This document shows positions 6,570 to 15,111 of a DNA stretch of 64,000 bases, in pieces (the first letter of the stretch is position 1; the number at the start of each line of letters is the position of its first letter). The stretch comes from Lentisphaerae bacterium GWF2_49_21 (GTDB lineage Bacteria; Verrucomicrobiota; Lentisphaeria; Victivallales; GWF2-50-93). The notes below the pieces were generated by a model that was not told where the DNA came from, searched no databases, and saw only the letters and a program-made list of their open reading frames with translations. Where the stretch lies: assembly GCA_001804805.1 (NCBI GenBank), contig MHBH01000052.1, positions 1 through 64,000 of the forward strand. Reading direction: 5' to 3'. The position numbers and the translations under genes were made by a program.

Positions 6570-6920
6570 TTGAAAAAGTACGAATCAATTTTTATCCTTG
6601 ATGAACGGCAGGTGGACGACCAGGGAAAGGCGTTCGCGGAGGAGATTTCTGAGCTCATCAAACGTATCGGTGGAAGCCTTGAAGAGACCGTCCCCATGGG
6701 CAGGAAGCAGTTCGCAAGGAAGATCGAGAAGAAGAAAAGCGGGATCTACTATGACTTTGTCTTTTCAGTGGACGAGGCGAAGGTGAAGGAAGTCAAGGAC
6801 AAGTACCGTCTTGACAAGAGAGTCCTCCGCATGCAGACATTTGATTATGATGAACGGGTGAAGAAAATTCCGGCAAACACAAAGAAGCTTGTGTCCGGAG
6901 AGCCCTACGAACAGAACTGA
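6570..6920 (+). CDS. rpsF: 30S ribosomal protein S6
   Basis: Small-subunit protein that pairs with S18 on the central domain of 16S rRNA. It has 116 residues, with the S6 opening KKYESIFILDERQVDD, the central MGRKQFARKIEKKKSGIYYDFVF, and the DKRVLRMQTF strand. The start is TTG at 6570, supported by GGAGG at 6558-6562 with a 7-base gap; no in-frame ATG fits the conserved N-terminus. It begins the rpsF-ssb-rpsR-rplI-dnaB block. Confidence 0.96.
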   Translation: MKKYESIFILDERQVDDQGKAFAEEISELIKRIGGSLEETVPMGRKQFARKIEKKKSGIYYDFVFSVDEAKVKEVKDKYRLDKRVLRMQTFDYDERVKKIPANTKKLVSGEPYEQN

Positions 6921-6955
6921 TTTCAAATAACCATAAATAAGAACCGGATCGGCAC

Positions 6956-7441
6956 ATGGCCAATTTAAACAAAGTTTTTCTGATGGGGAACCTGACGAGG
7001 GATCCAGAACTGAGATATACTCCGCAGGGATCGGCCATCTGCGAATTCGGAATTGCAATCAACAGGCAGTACACGACTTCAGACGGTCAGAAGAAGGAGG
7101 AAGTCACCTTTGTGGATGTTACTGCATGGGGAAGGCAGGCGGAGACATGCAACCGCTTCATCAAGAAGGGTTCCAGTGTTTTCGTGGAAGGCAGGCTGAA
7201 GCTGGATTCCTGGAAGGACAAGGAGACCGGGAAAAACAGATCACGTCTTTCTGTTGTTGTCGAAAGGATACAGTTCCTCAGCTACAGGCAGTCTGCCGAT
7301 GCTTCCGGACAGCAACAGGAACCTGCACAGAGAACCCCGCAGCCGCAGTCATCCCAGCCCCAGCAGAACCAGAATCCTCCAAAGGCTCCCGAGGAGATTT
7401 TTGAAGTAGACACTGAACCGTCAGACGATATTCCATTTTAA
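6956..7441 (+). CDS. ssb: Single-stranded DNA-binding protein
   Basis: Coats single-stranded DNA during replication and repair. It has 161 residues: an OB fold over about 1-110 (MANLNKVFLMGNLTRDPELR, VDVTAWGRQAETCNRFIKKG, FVEGRLKLDSW), a Gln/Pro-rich linker (QQQEPAQRTPQPQSSQPQQN), and the acidic tip DDIPF that docks replication and repair partners. It lies between the S6 and S18 genes, its usual place. Confidence 0.97.
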   Translation: MANLNKVFLMGNLTRDPELRYTPQGSAICEFGIAINRQYTTSDGQKKEEVTFVDVTAWGRQAETCNRFIKKGSSVFVEGRLKLDSWKDKETGKNRSRLSVVVERIQFLSYRQSADASGQQQEPAQRTPQPQSSQPQQNQNPPKAPEEIFEVDTEPSDDIPF

Positions 7442-7465
7442 AATAAAAAACAGGAGAAACATAAT

Positions 7466-7717
7466 ATGCCAGGAAGAACGACAAATACCACAAGACCGAG
7501 GATGAAGAGGAAAGCAAGGATCAACATCAAGAAGACATGCCGTCTTTGTGAGAACAACATTCCATATGTTGATTTCAAGGATGTTGAACTTCTCCGCAAA
7601 TACCAGACTGAAAAGGGCAAGATTCTTTCAAGAAGAATTACTGGCAACTGCTGCGTGCATCAGAAGATGTTTGCCTCTGCAATCAAAAAGGCCAGGAATA
7701 TGTCCTTGGTCATGTAA
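7466..7717 (+). CDS. rpsR: 30S ribosomal protein S18
   Basis: Partner of S6 in the 30S platform. The 83-residue product has the S18 core DFKDVELLRKYQTEKGKILSRRITG followed by a C-terminal basic helix. A CRLC pair near residue 25 and a CC pair near residue 62 form a probable zinc-binding set, the C+ version of S18. AGGAG precedes the ATG by about 10 bases. Confidence 0.95.
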   Translation: MPGRTTNTTRPRMKRKARINIKKTCRLCENNIPYVDFKDVELLRKYQTEKGKILSRRITGNCCVHQKMFASAIKKARNMSLVM

Positions 7718-7764
7718 CTATAACAATACGGTTCTTTCCGTATAATAAATCTTGGAGATCTGAC

Positions 7765-8214
7765 ATGAATGTGAAACTTATTCTGCTTGAAGATGTTGAA
7801 GACCTTGGAAACGCGGGCGATACCGTGAACGTCGCATCCGGGTTTGCCAGGAATTATTTGATCCCGAGGGGATATGCCGTAAAAGTATCTACCGCGGCGG
7901 TACGCCAGTTCGAATCGAGGAAGGGGAAAATCGAGGAGAACCGCAAAAAGGAACTTGAGAAGGCAAAGACAATTGCCACAAAAATCTCGGAACTGGAACT
8001 GACAATCCCCATGCAGGCCGGAGAAGACAACCAGCTTTTCGGCTCCGTCACTACTCATCTCATTTCCGAAGAGGCCGCCAAGCACGGAATCGAATTTGAA
8101 GCGAGGAGAGTCAAGCTTGAAAAGCCGATAAAGGAAATTGGAAACTACAGCGTAGAAATAAAACTTCATAACGAAATAACGGCCACTCTCAAAGTCTGGG
8201 TGGTTAAAGCCTGA
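7765..8214 (+). CDS. rplI: 50S ribosomal protein L9
   Basis: Binds 23S rRNA and projects from the base of the L1 stalk. The 149-residue protein has the N-terminal L9 domain (MNVKLILLEDVEDLGNAGD, VASGFARNYLIPRGYAVK), a long central helix (about 45-75, KGKIEENRKKELEKAKTIA) and the C-terminal domain (AGEDNQLFGSVTTHLISEEA). GGAG lies 8 bases before the ATG. The stop is two bases before the dnaB start, suggesting coupling. Confidence 0.96.
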   Translation: MNVKLILLEDVEDLGNAGDTVNVASGFARNYLIPRGYAVKVSTAAVRQFESRKGKIEENRKKELEKAKTIATKISELELTIPMQAGEDNQLFGSVTTHLISEEAAKHGIEFEARRVKLEKPIKEIGNYSVEIKLHNEITATLKVWVVKA

Positions 8215-8216
8215 AA

Positions 8217-9653
8217 ATGGCACAAAATGGAAGAGATCAAAAAGGGTTTGAAAGAAAAAGGCCTGCTGTCCTCCGTGAGGACAGGCCCAAACCCCACGAC
8301 CTGAACGCTGAAAAGGCGGTCCTCGGGGCGATGCTTATTGACTCTCCTGTGGCTACAGACACTGCCATTGAAAAAATAGGCATTTCTAAAGTCTTCTATT
8401 CGGACGCCCATCAGAAAATCTATGACACTATCATCGAACTTCGCCAGAAAAATGATGGCATAGACATCATTTCTGTTTCAAAGTCTCTTTCCGACAAAGG
8501 TTTCCTTGAGCAGATCGGTGGAGAAAACTACCTGATGGAGATGCAGAATCTCATCGCCACTACTGCAAATCTGGAAACCTGGTGCCAGATGGTCCACGAC
8601 AGGGCTGTACTCAGAAGAATAATAGACGCCTGTTCAATCGCCACTGAAAAATGTTTTGATTCAGAAAAAGAGGTAAGCTATATCCTTGATGAAGTCGAGA
8701 GATCGGTACTTGAAGCAAGAACTCTCGGTGAAAGACAGAATATCTTTGAAATCAAGGATTTGATATTCAATCATGCCATACCTTACCTTGAAAAGCTTTC
8801 CAAGAAGGACGAGTCGGTTGCCGGGATTCCGACGGGCTTTCCCGACATTGACGACAAAATAACGGGAATGAAAGCGGGCGAGATGTTTGTAATAGCTGCA
8901 AGACCTTCTGTTGGAAAGACTTCTCTTGCTATCAGCATTGTCAGGAATGTCGCCTTAAATCTGACAAATCCCAAGTCTGTACTTATCTTCACAATGGAAA
9001 TGACGGCTGAACAGATAGCAAGGAGAATTCTCTGTGCAGAAGCTGGCGTATCTGAAAAAAGCTTCCGTGACAAACAACAGGGCAAGGGAGAATGGAACAG
9101 GATAACTGGTGCTGCAACAAATCTCAACAAGGCAAAGATATTCATAGATCCAACCCCTGCTCTCAGAGTCATGGAAATGAGGGCAAGGGCTAGACGTGTT
9201 AAATCACAACAAAAGATAGATCTTATAGTGATAGACTACCTTCAGCTGATGAGGGCTGATGTCGACAGGAAGAATGACAATAGGCAGCAGGAGGTGTCTC
9301 TGATATCCGCAGGGATCAAATCTCTGGCGAAGGAACTCAATATTCCGGTACTCGTGCTTGCCCAGCTCAACCGCGCCACTGAAATGCAAAAGGGCGGACC
9401 TAAGCTAAGCAATCTCAGGGAATCAGGATCTATTGAGCAGGATGCCGACATTGTCGGATTCATACATAGGGATACGGAAAAACAAAAAGAGGCTTCGGAA
9501 GAAGAAAAAATCAAGGGCCTTGAATCTGAATTCATAATTGAGAAGAACAGGAATGGCGAACCTGGCAAAATGGTATTATCATTCTTTCCTCTTACCGCTT
9601 CATTCGGCAGCAGATCCCGATATGATGACGGTGATATTCCTCACAGGGAATAA
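8217..9653 (+). CDS. dnaB: Replicative DNA helicase
   Basis: Hexameric 5'-3' helicase of the replication fork. It has 478 residues: an N-terminal helical domain (about 20-120, HDLNAEKAVLGAMLIDS) and a RecA-like C-terminal domain from about 195. Visible motifs are Walker A ARPSVGKTSLA, Walker B DLIVIDYLQLM, LAQLNRATEM and the arginine-finger region ESGSIEQDADIV. No intein interrupts it. A DciA-like (DUF721) gene at 22386 may encode its loader, though it is not adjacent. Confidence 0.97.
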   Translation: MAQNGRDQKGFERKRPAVLREDRPKPHDLNAEKAVLGAMLIDSPVATDTAIEKIGISKVFYSDAHQKIYDTIIELRQKNDGIDIISVSKSLSDKGFLEQIGGENYLMEMQNLIATTANLETWCQMVHDRAVLRRIIDACSIATEKCFDSEKEVSYILDEVERSVLEARTLGERQNIFEIKDLIFNHAIPYLEKLSKKDESVAGIPTGFPDIDDKITGMKAGEMFVIAARPSVGKTSLAISIVRNVALNLTNPKSVLIFTMEMTAEQIARRILCAEAGVSEKSFRDKQQGKGEWNRITGAATNLNKAKIFIDPTPALRVMEMRARARRVKSQQKIDLIVIDYLQLMRADVDRKNDNRQQEVSLISAGIKSLAKELNIPVLVLAQLNRATEMQKGGPKLSNLRESGSIEQDADIVGFIHRDTEKQKEASEEEKIKGLESEFIIEKNRNGEPGKMVLSFFPLTASFGSRSRYDDGDIPHRE

Positions 9654-9701
9654 TATTTCATTCTGAACTTAAATGTCCTATCAAGAAACGACAGGTCTGA
9701 C

Positions 9702-10919
9702 GTGAACTTGTTAAAAAATTTGTCCATCAAGAAACTCCTCGTACATGTTCTTGTTCTTATCATAGCTTCCTCCATATGGCTTCCTTCCATTCATTTTTTC
9801 TTCAAGGAGGATATCGGAAACTATCTGGACGATAAAGGAATATCTCCAAAGGCAAAGATGCTTGCCGGAAGACAACTGCAAATCTGGAGAGATCCTGAAC
9901 TCAGGAAAATTGAGCTTCAGAAAATGCAGAATAGAAATCCTGAATGGGACTTCATGAGCCGGACATTTTTTGTACTGTCCCTGGCTAACATGGCGATCCG
10001 CGAACCTGGATTCAAGGACGAAGCATGCGAGATAATGGACTGCATAATAGACACCACCCTTGAAGCTGAAAGGCTCAACGGCATGTATCATTTTCTTATG
10101 GGATATGCAAATCATTCAGGACCATGGAAAATAGATCCTCCGAGAAGCATATTCATCGACGGTGAAATAGCACTTATGCTCGGAGCCAGAAGGCTGGTCA
10201 TGGAAAAACCTGAATATGCGATCCTCCACAGGGAACGCATCTCTTTGATTCTTGAAAGGATGAGCAAAAGTCCTGTCATGAGTTCTGAAAGCTATCCAGA
10301 TGAATGCTGGATTTTCTGCAACACGATAGCCCTTGCATCGATAAAGATGTCCGATGTACTGGATAAGACGGACAATTCCGGATTCCTGAAAAAATGGATT
10401 GATACAGCTAAAAGGTCTTTAACAGAGAGAAAGACAGGTCTCTTAATTTCAACCTTTACCGTTGATGGATCTCCTATCGAATGTGGTTTCGGCCCAGAAG
10501 GTACGAGCATATGGCTTACCTGCCATATGCTGCAAATCATAGATCAGGACTATGCGGAAGACCAGTACCTAAGGGCCCGTAAAGAACTGTCTGGGAATCT
10601 TCTTGGTTTCGGATATTCCCGCGAATGGCCAGTTTCCTGCAAGGGATATATGGACATAGATTCAGGACCGGTGGTTCCGATTCTTGGAACCTCTGTCAGC
10701 GCCAGCGGCCTAGCTTTCATTGCAGCTTCATCATTCCATGACAAGGAATATTTTTCTAGCCTCATCACTTCCCTGAATTGCGGGGGATTCCCTCTGGAAA
10801 AGGATGGAATGCTTTATTATCAGGCAGGCAATCCTGTAGGAGACTCAGTGCTTCTTTATGCGTTCGTGGAAGGGCCTCTTTGGGAAAGAATTGGAGGAAA
10901 GGGGATTCCACATGATTAA
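9702..10919 (+). CDS. Membrane-anchored protein, possibly alpha/alpha-barrel (linalool dehydratase-like)
   Basis: 405 residues starting at GTG 9702 with AGG seven bases upstream. One hydrophobic N-terminal segment (residues about 10-32, KLLVHVLVLIIASSIWLPSI) suggests a membrane anchor or uncleaved signal; the rest is soluble and mostly helical. Recurrent stretches such as FFVLSLANMAIREPGF, DGEIALMLGARRLVMEK, SYPDECWIFCNTIALASI, GFGPEGTSIWLTCHMLQII and SCKGYMDIDSGPVVPILG recall helical-toroid enzymes, and the spacing of the Cys/Tyr/Asp-containing blocks loosely recalls the linalool dehydratase-isomerase fold. That is memory-based and weak. The downstream membrane-protein gene overlaps its stop (ATGATTAA), so the two are probably co-translated and may act together. 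Confidence 0.55.
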   Translation: MNLLKNLSIKKLLVHVLVLIIASSIWLPSIHFFFKEDIGNYLDDKGISPKAKMLAGRQLQIWRDPELRKIELQKMQNRNPEWDFMSRTFFVLSLANMAIREPGFKDEACEIMDCIIDTTLEAERLNGMYHFLMGYANHSGPWKIDPPRSIFIDGEIALMLGARRLVMEKPEYAILHRERISLILERMSKSPVMSSESYPDECWIFCNTIALASIKMSDVLDKTDNSGFLKKWIDTAKRSLTERKTGLLISTFTVDGSPIECGFGPEGTSIWLTCHMLQIIDQDYAEDQYLRARKELSGNLLGFGYSREWPVSCKGYMDIDSGPVVPILGTSVSASGLAFIAASSFHDKEYFSSLITSLNCGGFPLEKDGMLYYQAGNPVGDSVLLYAFVEGPLWERIGGKGIPHD

Positions 10920-11196
10920 AGCCCACAAAAGGACTCTCTCGGTCAGGAGGTACATGGGATATGCAGTTTTTATTACTGTATTCTTCCTTCTGCTCCATGT
11001 CCTTGGATTCCGTGAATATACCTCGGCAATTTCAGGAATACTTCCAGGATACAAGGAGACAGTTTTCGGTCTCATCTATGTATTCATGTATTTTGCCTTT
11101 ATTGGATTTGTCCCGATACTGCTGATCTCAGCGGTCATTTTGACTATATGGGAACGAGCATTATCAGGCAAAATAAATAGACCTTCCGATAATTAA
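10912..11196 (+). CDS. Small membrane protein, unknown
   Basis: 94 residues from ATG 10912, which overlaps the stop of the preceding gene by 8 bases; an earlier in-frame ATG lies inside that gene and is not favoured. Two strong hydrophobic segments are visible: residues about 14-30 (MGYAVFITVFFLLLHVLGF) and about 55-84 (FGLIYVFMYFAFIGFVPILLISAVIL). The N-terminus is basic, so it probably faces the cytoplasm. No family recognised; the overlap suggests a partner for the anchored protein upstream. Confidence 0.65.
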   Translation: MIKAHKRTLSVRRYMGYAVFITVFFLLLHVLGFREYTSAISGILPGYKETVFGLIYVFMYFAFIGFVPILLISAVILTIWERALSGKINRPSDN

Positions 11197-11284
11197 TGTT
11201 TTTTCCACATCTTCTTTGAAATTAGCATGATATATAATATCTTATGAGTTTTCAACTTTATTGGAATTCGGGGACTCCAAAAAC

Positions 11285-13606
11285 ATGTCGTTTACTGTCA
11301 AAACCTTATGCATAATAGGTGCATTCCTTATTTTTCCGTTCATACTGATGTCGGCAGATATAAACGATGTCAAATTTGAACAGAAGGGCTATGCGTATCC
11401 CGAGGAGATGCTCAAATACAATATGCAGAGCAAGAAGGGCGAAACCTTCGATCAGAAGATTCTTGATGATGACATTAAACGTCTTTTCTCCACTGGAAAC
11501 TTCCTTGATGTCCTTGCTGAAACATCAGATACCGCTGATGGAAAAGTAAACATTGTCATGAAGATTGTCTCAAAGCCGAAAGTAAAGGCTGTCACCCTGA
11601 AAGGCAACAAGAAATATACTGACGAGGACTTGAAGGATAAGATAACCGTGAAGACCAATGAGGCATTGAACGACCAGGAACTCCAGAAAACTCTTTCAGG
11701 CATAAGAAAATACTACATTGAGAAAGGATATAATTCAGCGATAATCACTCATGCGACTGAAGATGCCGGAGAAGGCTTTATCAGCCTTGTCATCAACATA
11801 TCTGAAAATCTCAGGCTGAAGGTCAATAATGTCTTATTCACTGGAAATACCGTCTATTCCACCTGGAAGCTGAAGAACAACATCGCCACCCAGCATTCAT
11901 ACTTGAGCTGGCTTTTGAACATGGGTCTATACGATAAAAACGAGGTGGAAATAGACAAGGAGAGGCTGAAGGATCTTTATTGGAACGAGGGATATCTTGA
12001 TTTCAAAGTTATGGGTGTCGATGTCAAGGAGGATGCAAATCCCGAGTATGTGAACATAACATTCAATCTTGAAGAAGGTACTCCTTACAAGGTCTCCGAA
12101 GTCTCAGTTTCAGGCAACAAGCAGTTTACAAATGATGAGCTCATTCCTCTTATCACACTTAAAACAGATGACATCTATGACAATCGTGTGGAGAAGAAGG
12201 ACATAGAAGCCATCGGTTCAATGTATTATCCTCTGGGATATGCTGATTTCCAGTGCAGACCTGTCAGGATGCCGGACTTCAATACTCACACCGTAAGCAT
12301 TGACTACAGGATAATCGAAGGTGAGAAATTCACGGTCAGACATGTACAGATATCCGGAAACCACAATACAAAGGACAAGGTCATCCGCCGTGAACTTGCA
12401 ATACAGGACGGGGATCCGGTGGACAACAACAGGATTGAAGCCAGCAAATCCCGTCTCATTGGAATGGATTACTTCGAAAAGGTCAATATCGTCTCAGTAA
12501 ATACCGAGGAGCCGGGAAAGAAGGATGTGGACATAAATGTACAGGAAAAAGATACCGGCAAATTTTCCATAGGAGCCGGTTATTCGGACAGCGACAATGT
12601 TTCAGGAATCGTTGAACTGTCCCAGTCCAATTTCGACCTGCTGGATCCATGGAACTATTTTGTCGGCGGTGGCCAAAGGTTGAAACTACATGCAGAATAC
12701 GGTGTGGATCTGAGCAATTTCTATCTGTCGTTCACCGAACCCTGGCTTTTTGACATCCCCCTGAGGCTTGACATGACCGGATTCTACCATACGAAAACTT
12801 ATGAATACTGGGATGAAAGATACATGGGTGGTCAGTTCAGCCTCACAAAGAACTTCTCAATGCCATGGATCAATGTGAACGACGATTTCAACAGCGTCAA
12901 ACTCGGATACACGATAGAACAGGTCAAGGTATACCACATGGATGATGATCTCTCAGATATCTTCCAGAAGGAAAAGGGAACTTCTATCGTCAGCAAATGG
13001 TCATTGACCCTCGCCCGTGACACCAGGAACAGCCTGACTAATCCAACCTCGGGATACTTGCTGAGCGCACTTGGTGAAATAAACTCCAAGGCATTCGGAG
13101 GAAGTGAAAATTATTACAAGGTAGAACTCGTGGGAAGCAATTACTACTCGTTCATAAATGATTGGTTTGTCCTGCATACAGGCATCAAGCTGGGCCAGGT
13201 AGACACATTCAGTGGCGGAAATCTTGCTCCAATATATGAGCGTTATTTCCTCGGCGGCGGTGACACTGTGAGAGGTTTTTCCTACCGCAAGATTTCTCCT
13301 GTGGACAGCGATAACAAGGCCTATGGGGGTGAATCAATGGTACTTGGCAGCGTCGAAGTAACCCATCCTATTTACGAGTTCATACGCGGTGCGGTCTTCT
13401 GCGACATAGGACAGGTCAAGGAGAACGCATGGAATTTCAGCATGGACGATTTCAACATAGGCGCAGGTTATGGATTACGCATAAAACTTCCCTATTTCAA
13501 CGCACCCGTAAAGCTTGATCTCGCCTATCCTATCCTGAACAACCAGGACGGTGAAAGCAGCAAGCTTCGCTTCCATTTCAATCTCGGATTCACCTGGAGT
13601 CCGTAA
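11285..13606 (+). CDS. bamA: Outer membrane protein assembly factor BamA
   Basis: Omp85-family insertase that folds beta-barrel proteins into the outer membrane. 773 residues from ATG 11285; an in-frame TTG at 11261 is less likely because the signal peptide begins at the ATG (SFTVKTLCIIGAFLIFPFILMSA). Five POTRA repeats occupy about 25-420, marked by ...VKAVTLKGNKKYTDEDL, VNNVLFTGNTVYS, VSEVSVSGNKQFTNDEL and VRHVQISGNHNTKDKVI. The 16-strand barrel follows from about 430 (GKFSIGAGYSDSDNVSG). The conserved loop-6 motif VRGFSY and an aromatic C-terminal strand (FHFNLGFTWSP) are present. This is direct evidence for a two-membrane cell envelope. A TATAAT lies about 50 bases upstream without a clear -35. 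Confidence 0.95.
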   Translation: MSFTVKTLCIIGAFLIFPFILMSADINDVKFEQKGYAYPEEMLKYNMQSKKGETFDQKILDDDIKRLFSTGNFLDVLAETSDTADGKVNIVMKIVSKPKVKAVTLKGNKKYTDEDLKDKITVKTNEALNDQELQKTLSGIRKYYIEKGYNSAIITHATEDAGEGFISLVINISENLRLKVNNVLFTGNTVYSTWKLKNNIATQHSYLSWLLNMGLYDKNEVEIDKERLKDLYWNEGYLDFKVMGVDVKEDANPEYVNITFNLEEGTPYKVSEVSVSGNKQFTNDELIPLITLKTDDIYDNRVEKKDIEAIGSMYYPLGYADFQCRPVRMPDFNTHTVSIDYRIIEGEKFTVRHVQISGNHNTKDKVIRRELAIQDGDPVDNNRIEASKSRLIGMDYFEKVNIVSVNTEEPGKKDVDINVQEKDTGKFSIGAGYSDSDNVSGIVELSQSNFDLLDPWNYFVGGGQRLKLHAEYGVDLSNFYLSFTEPWLFDIPLRLDMTGFYHTKTYEYWDERYMGGQFSLTKNFSMPWINVNDDFNSVKLGYTIEQVKVYHMDDDLSDIFQKEKGTSIVSKWSLTLARDTRNSLTNPTSGYLLSALGEINSKAFGGSENYYKVELVGSNYYSFINDWFVLHTGIKLGQVDTFSGGNLAPIYERYFLGGGDTVRGFSYRKISPVDSDNKAYGGESMVLGSVEVTHPIYEFIRGAVFCDIGQVKENAWNFSMDDFNIGAGYGLRIKLPYFNAPVKLDLAYPILNNQDGESSKLRFHFNLGFTWSP

Positions 13607-13621
13607 ATCCATCGTCATTTG

Positions 13622-14977
13622 TCAAGAAAGTATAGCCCCATTTTCCTTCAGTGTGGACACAAGTTTCACTGTATCAAGCCCATATGCGCTTTCGCCTGAC
13701 CTGACAGCCTGTATGGCGGCAGTTCCTGCAGCCTGTCCCATCATTGCTGCAGCCGGCATCACCCTTATGGATCCATGTACTTGTTCATCGCTTGAATTGC
13801 ATCTTCCTGCGACCCATAGATTAATCCATCCCTTTGGGACAAGTATTCTGTAGGGAATTCCAAAGCATTCTCCTTTGCCAAGCCTGCCGCTCTTCCATGC
13901 TTCATTACAGAATCGTTTATATTCCTTCACGGAATCGTTTTTAACATGTATATCTACGAACTTGTTAAATATCCCGATTTGGTCCGGAAACTGTCTCCTT
14001 GCAAGATAATCTTTGATATTTAACTCATATTCTCCAACTATGCGTCTCGACTCCCTTACTCCCATCAGGGTCGCTGTAGTAAGGTGTTCCATTTTTTCGA
14101 AACCAGGAACATATTTCCTGTAGAATGACATATATTCCTGGGCAAGCTGTCTTCCTTTAACCATTCCTGCGCTCAAGCTCTTGTTGTTCAAGGCATCCAT
14201 TCCAAAGACATGTCCTCCATTCAACATTGCCGAATGGACTCCTGTCCGGAACATTCCTGGCAGATGTCTGTCCTTGTGTGAGAAATGGTCTTCTAAAATG
14301 GCCTTTTCAATCATCTTCTTCTGGTTTTTCTCCTTGTCCAAATAGTATTTGTCCCAATCGATGCAGGAACATAATGAACACAGAGTTGGAGGCATTGGGT
14401 CGTGTTCTCCACCATGCCCCGCCTCCCTGCACCTTGCACCGCATATTTTTGCGAAAACCGCATCTCCTGTAGCATCTATGAAGGTCTTCGCCGGAATATA
14501 GCTGTAACCTTCGATATTGTGGATTAGAGCCCCCTTGACGGACTTATCTGAACTATCTGAGTCAGCGTCTATCACCTTGGTGAAAAATCTGACTTCCACA
14601 CCTGCATCGGCCACAAATTCATCAAGAATCAATTTAAATCCTTCAGCGCTGTATGGTGTCCAACAATGATATTTCTTCCTCCAGTATTCAGGCGTCACCT
14701 GAGGAGCTAGAAATCCACGCTTGTACATGGTCTCAACAATCTCCTGCATAATCCCCCCTACAAGAGCCCTTTCTCCATTTGCCATTGGATCAAAGGCCGT
14801 TACAAGACCAGATGTACCCATTCCTCCAAGACATCCAGTCCCCTCCACCAGAAGAACCCTTGCACCAAGACGTGCCGCGCATATCGCGGCTGCCGATCCT
14901 GCCGGACCTCCTCCGGCCACAAATACATCATATTCTGATTCCTTTTTCACTTTTCTTGTCATTACATACGTCTTCAT
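13622..14977 (-). CDS. FAD-dependent oxidoreductase (PF12831-type)
   Basis: 451 residues from ATG 14977, preceded by AGGAGGAAAC; the open frame upstream of this lacks ribosome-binding support. The N-terminus carries the FAD-binding GxGxxG motif (DVFVAGGGPAGSAAAICAARLG) and LLVEGTGCLGGMGTSG, followed by FIDATGDAVFAKICGA and a C-terminal GRCNSSDEQVHGSIRVMPA closing the FAD site. This matches the FAD_oxidored family, which is common near carbohydrate-catabolism genes but of poorly known substrate. No signal peptide is seen, so it is probably cytoplasmic. It is transcribed divergently from an AraC-family gene across a 134-base gap with palindromes, suggesting that regulator controls it. Confidence 0.82.
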   Translation of the reverse strand: MKTYVMTRKVKKESEYDVFVAGGGPAGSAAAICAARLGARVLLVEGTGCLGGMGTSGLVTAFDPMANGERALVGGIMQEIVETMYKRGFLAPQVTPEYWRKKYHCWTPYSAEGFKLILDEFVADAGVEVRFFTKVIDADSDSSDKSVKGALIHNIEGYSYIPAKTFIDATGDAVFAKICGARCREAGHGGEHDPMPPTLCSLCSCIDWDKYYLDKEKNQKKMIEKAILEDHFSHKDRHLPGMFRTGVHSAMLNGGHVFGMDALNNKSLSAGMVKGRQLAQEYMSFYRKYVPGFEKMEHLTTATLMGVRESRRIVGEYELNIKDYLARRQFPDQIGIFNKFVDIHVKNDSVKEYKRFCNEAWKSGRLGKGECFGIPYRILVPKGWINLWVAGRCNSSDEQVHGSIRVMPAAAMMGQAAGTAAIQAVRSGESAYGLDTVKLVSTLKENGAILS

Positions 14978-15059
14978 GTTTCCTCCTGAATATTGATTCT
15001 TTTTATTGCATGCTTTCCTCTTAAATGTTAGATTATAGCAGTTAAAAGCTGGCATAGCT

Positions 15060-15088
15060 CGTATTAATACGCTGATTATCTGGATAAT
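15060..15088. promoter_or_regulatory. Palindromes between FAD oxidoreductase and AraC/PocR regulator
   Basis: CGTATTAATACG (15060-15071) is a perfect 12-base palindrome. It is followed at once by ATTATC-TG-GATAAT (15075-15088). Both sit in the divergent intergenic region, about 25-50 bases before the regulator start. A regulator-binding site controlling both genes is a reasonable inference. Confidence 0.45.
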
Positions 15089-15111
15089 TACGCTATAAAC
15101 AGGTTATAATA

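Noticed and set aside
7726-7743. Hairpin ATACGG/CCGTAT between rpsR and rplI as a terminator
   Set aside because: Only six base pairs and no T-run, and it would cut a conserved operon.
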